Source: Amycolatopsis viridis (GTDB lineage: Bacteria; Actinomycetota; Actinomycetes; Mycobacteriales; Pseudonocardiaceae). From it: a stretch of DNA of 64,000 bases. How positions within the stretch are numbered: position 1 is the stretch's first letter; every line of letters starts with the position of its first letter. The DNA is taken from the NCBI RefSeq assembly GCF_011758765.1, contig NZ_JAANOU010000001.1, positions 2,914,001 to 2,978,000 on the forward strand, given 5' to 3'. A model generated the notes under the pieces. That model saw nothing but the letters and a program-made list of their open reading frames with translations. It had not been told where the DNA came from and ran no database searches. Shown one piece after another: positions 62,727 to 64,000 of the stretch. The translations under genes were made by a program, and so were the position numbers.

Positions 62727-63629
62727 CTACCTCAGGCCGTCTTGCACGACACGTTCGAGCGCTGCCCGGCCCGCTGGGCCCCACGCCGGTTTGCCGCCGG
62801 GCAGGCCGCGGTCTCCGTTCTGGCCCATGAGCATGAGGAACAGGCATTTCAGAGCAGCCACGCCGCGAGCGCGCCGGATCGTCGCCGCGTCCACCCGTGC
62901 GTACACGTCGAAGAACCGTGAGGCGGTGCCCGCGGGAAGGACCACCCAGGCGGCCGCGAGGTCCCACGCCGGGTCTCCGGCGAACATGTCACCGAAGTCG
63001 ATCACGCCCGACAGCGTCCCGTCCGAGACGATCACATTGGCGGGATGGAGGTCACCGTGCACCCAGACCGGCGGCCCGTCCCACTCGGGCGCGGCGATCG
63101 CGTCCTCCCAGACGGCCCGGACCCGGTCGGCAACGGCGCCCGGGGAAACGGCTTGGAAGAAGTGATCGAAGCCGTCGGTGGACGCCCTGGGGTGAGCGCC
63201 GCGGTCCGGACTGACCGGCGCCTCAACCGGCGCCTCCACGTGCAGCGCCCGGAGGAAGCGGGCCAGGGTGTCGGCCGAGTGATCGGCGCGGGTGAGGGGA
63301 GTGGAGTCGAGTGGCTCGCCGGGAACCCACGTCATGATGGTCCAGGGTTTCGGGAAGCGCGTGGACGGTACGCCGGTGCGCACCGGGTTCGGGACCGGGA
63401 GCGGCAGGCGCGGGGCCAGGACAGGCAGCCACCGGCGCTCTTTGCGCTGGAGCTCCGGAGCACGTTCGGTACGCGGCAGGCGCACGACCAAGTGGTCCCC
63501 GAGGCGCCACTGCTGGTTGTCCCATCCGCCCGCTACTTCGCGGACGGTCAGCCCGGCGAGGTCTGGATGCTGCTCCTGAAGCAGCTCACGAACCAGGTCT
63601 GCGGTGGTCTCAATCCCGGCGGAAGCCAT
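62727..63629 (-). CDS. aminoglycoside phosphotransferase (APH) family kinase-like protein
   Basis: 300 residues from ATG 63629, where conserved sequence begins (ADLVRELLQEQHPDLAGLTV). APH fold: VREVAGGWDNQQWRLGDHLVVRLPR in short blocks, hinge MTWVPGEPLD, Brenner motif VWVHGDLHPANVIV with catalytic Asp and Asn, and DFGDMFAGDPAWDLA for metal binding. It may phosphorylate an aminoglycoside, macrolide or small metabolite such as a sugar or choline; nothing here decides. Stands alone on the minus strand. Confidence 0.92.
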   Translation of the reverse strand: MASAGIETTADLVRELLQEQHPDLAGLTVREVAGGWDNQQWRLGDHLVVRLPRTERAPELQRKERRWLPVLAPRLPLPVPNPVRTGVPSTRFPKPWTIMTWVPGEPLDSTPLTRADHSADTLARFLRALHVEAPVEAPVSPDRGAHPRASTDGFDHFFQAVSPGAVADRVRAVWEDAIAAPEWDGPPVWVHGDLHPANVIVSDGTLSGVIDFGDMFAGDPAWDLAAAWVVLPAGTASRFFDVYARVDAATIRRARGVAALKCLFLMLMGQNGDRGLPGGKPAWGPAGRAALERVVQDGLR

Positions 63630-63915
63630 GCGAAGTGACAGTACAAGCTCCGGTGTGGACGGCGGGCCCGGCGTCCGGCTGCGAGGCGTCTCCAGCGCCA
63701 CAGCAAGCCATCGGGTTGGGTGGTCGTGACCCGATGATCGGTCAGGTCACGCCGTCCTCGGCGAACAACCACGCCGACCTGGCCCGCGCCGACCTGGTCG
63801 CAGCGGCCGGCCGGGGCACCGGACGCGCAAGGACTTCAACATGTGAAAGTCCCGCACTGTGACCGAGTTCGCGATGGATCGCCGGTGTCCCGGCACCATC
63901 GCTAGCTTCGTGGAC

Positions 63916-64000
63916 ATGACAACGATGGTGGCGGTGGTGCACGAAGGTGAGACGGGGCTGACGGGTGTCCGGGCGGCCGAGGTCCCGGCACCGGAGCCGG
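63916..64000 (+). CDS. probable zinc/quinone-type alcohol dehydrogenase, N-terminal part
   Basis: Cut by the window end. From ATG 63916 the first 28 residues, MTTMVAVVHEGETGLTGVRA then AEVPAPEP, have the opening strand and VPAPEP motif typical of medium-chain dehydrogenases and quinone oxidoreductases. Only this start is visible, so the class is a guess. Confidence 0.5.
   Translation, partial: MTTMVAVVHEGETGLTGVRAAEVPAPEP

Noticed and set aside
63635-63862. 75-residue plus frame between the kinase gene and the last gene
   Set aside because: Starts inside the kinase promoter region, has no ribosome site or domain, and the minus strand is equally open.

Overview
The window is high-GC DNA with strong G/C at codon third positions, many GTG starts, 4-bp stop/start overlaps and actinobacterial families (DUF3090 and SCO1664-like pair, F420/PPOX oxidoreductase, MptB-type mannosyltransferase, DUF3097, actinobacterial-type malate dehydrogenase, Asp23/Gls24 operon with AmaP). 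This points to an actinomycete; the family mix fits Pseudonocardiales such as Amycolatopsis, but genus is inference. No tRNA, rRNA or CRISPR array was seen.

1-11.4 kb: the end of an alpha/beta hydrolase and an overlapping MerR regulator face a minus-strand operon of two very large GH92 glycosidases, a FUSC-type membrane protein and malate dehydrogenase (mdh). Both GH92 proteins carry Gln where GH92 alpha-mannosidases usually have the catalytic-acid Glu. 11.4-13.7 kb: an ArsR/MFS pair and a cytochrome P450 relic. 13.7-22.5 kb: a peptide-scavenging block, with an erythromycin-esterase-like hydrolase, M20 peptidase and M55 D-aminopeptidase on the minus strand, divergent from a complete Dpp-type ABC importer with a fused double ATPase. 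22.6-28.8 kb: MptB-like mannosyltransferase, then PPOX protein, S66 LD-carboxypeptidase and S9 peptidase in one minus operon, then DUF3090 and SCO1664-like genes.

29.0-33.0 kb: an operon of nine closely packed genes and one small spaced member, containing an ECF sigma factor, a zinc anti-sigma motif fused to an Asp23-like domain, further Asp23/Gls24 proteins, a 58-residue membrane protein, a DUF6286-like protein and AmaP. It looks like a self-contained envelope-stress system. 33-48.3 kb: HxlR/DHA2, DUF3097, NfeD plus SPFH, an MHS transporter, GDSL hydrolase, XRE/DHA2, DUF5937/MFS, CGNR protein, a tiny zinc ribbon with a patatin, and an SMP-30 lactonase. A deletion scar joining an AraC stump to a thioesterase stump lies at 38.1 kb.

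48.35-64 kb is the accessory part. It starts with a tyrosine recombinase and then holds SDR/MarR/FMN-reductase, a field of gene fragments (resolvase N-terminus and others), MerR/MFS, a frameshifted hypothetical gene, XRE-cupin/thioredoxin-reductase-like/MFS, a Tn3 transposase relic, a dif-like palindrome, a zinc and coiled-coil protein, a second scar of two truncated genes, NmrA/MarR with a clear operator, an aminoglycoside-phosphotransferase-like kinase, and the start of a probable alcohol dehydrogenase. The repeated theme of 12-58 kb is efflux transporter plus an adjacent regulator, with a different regulator family each time.
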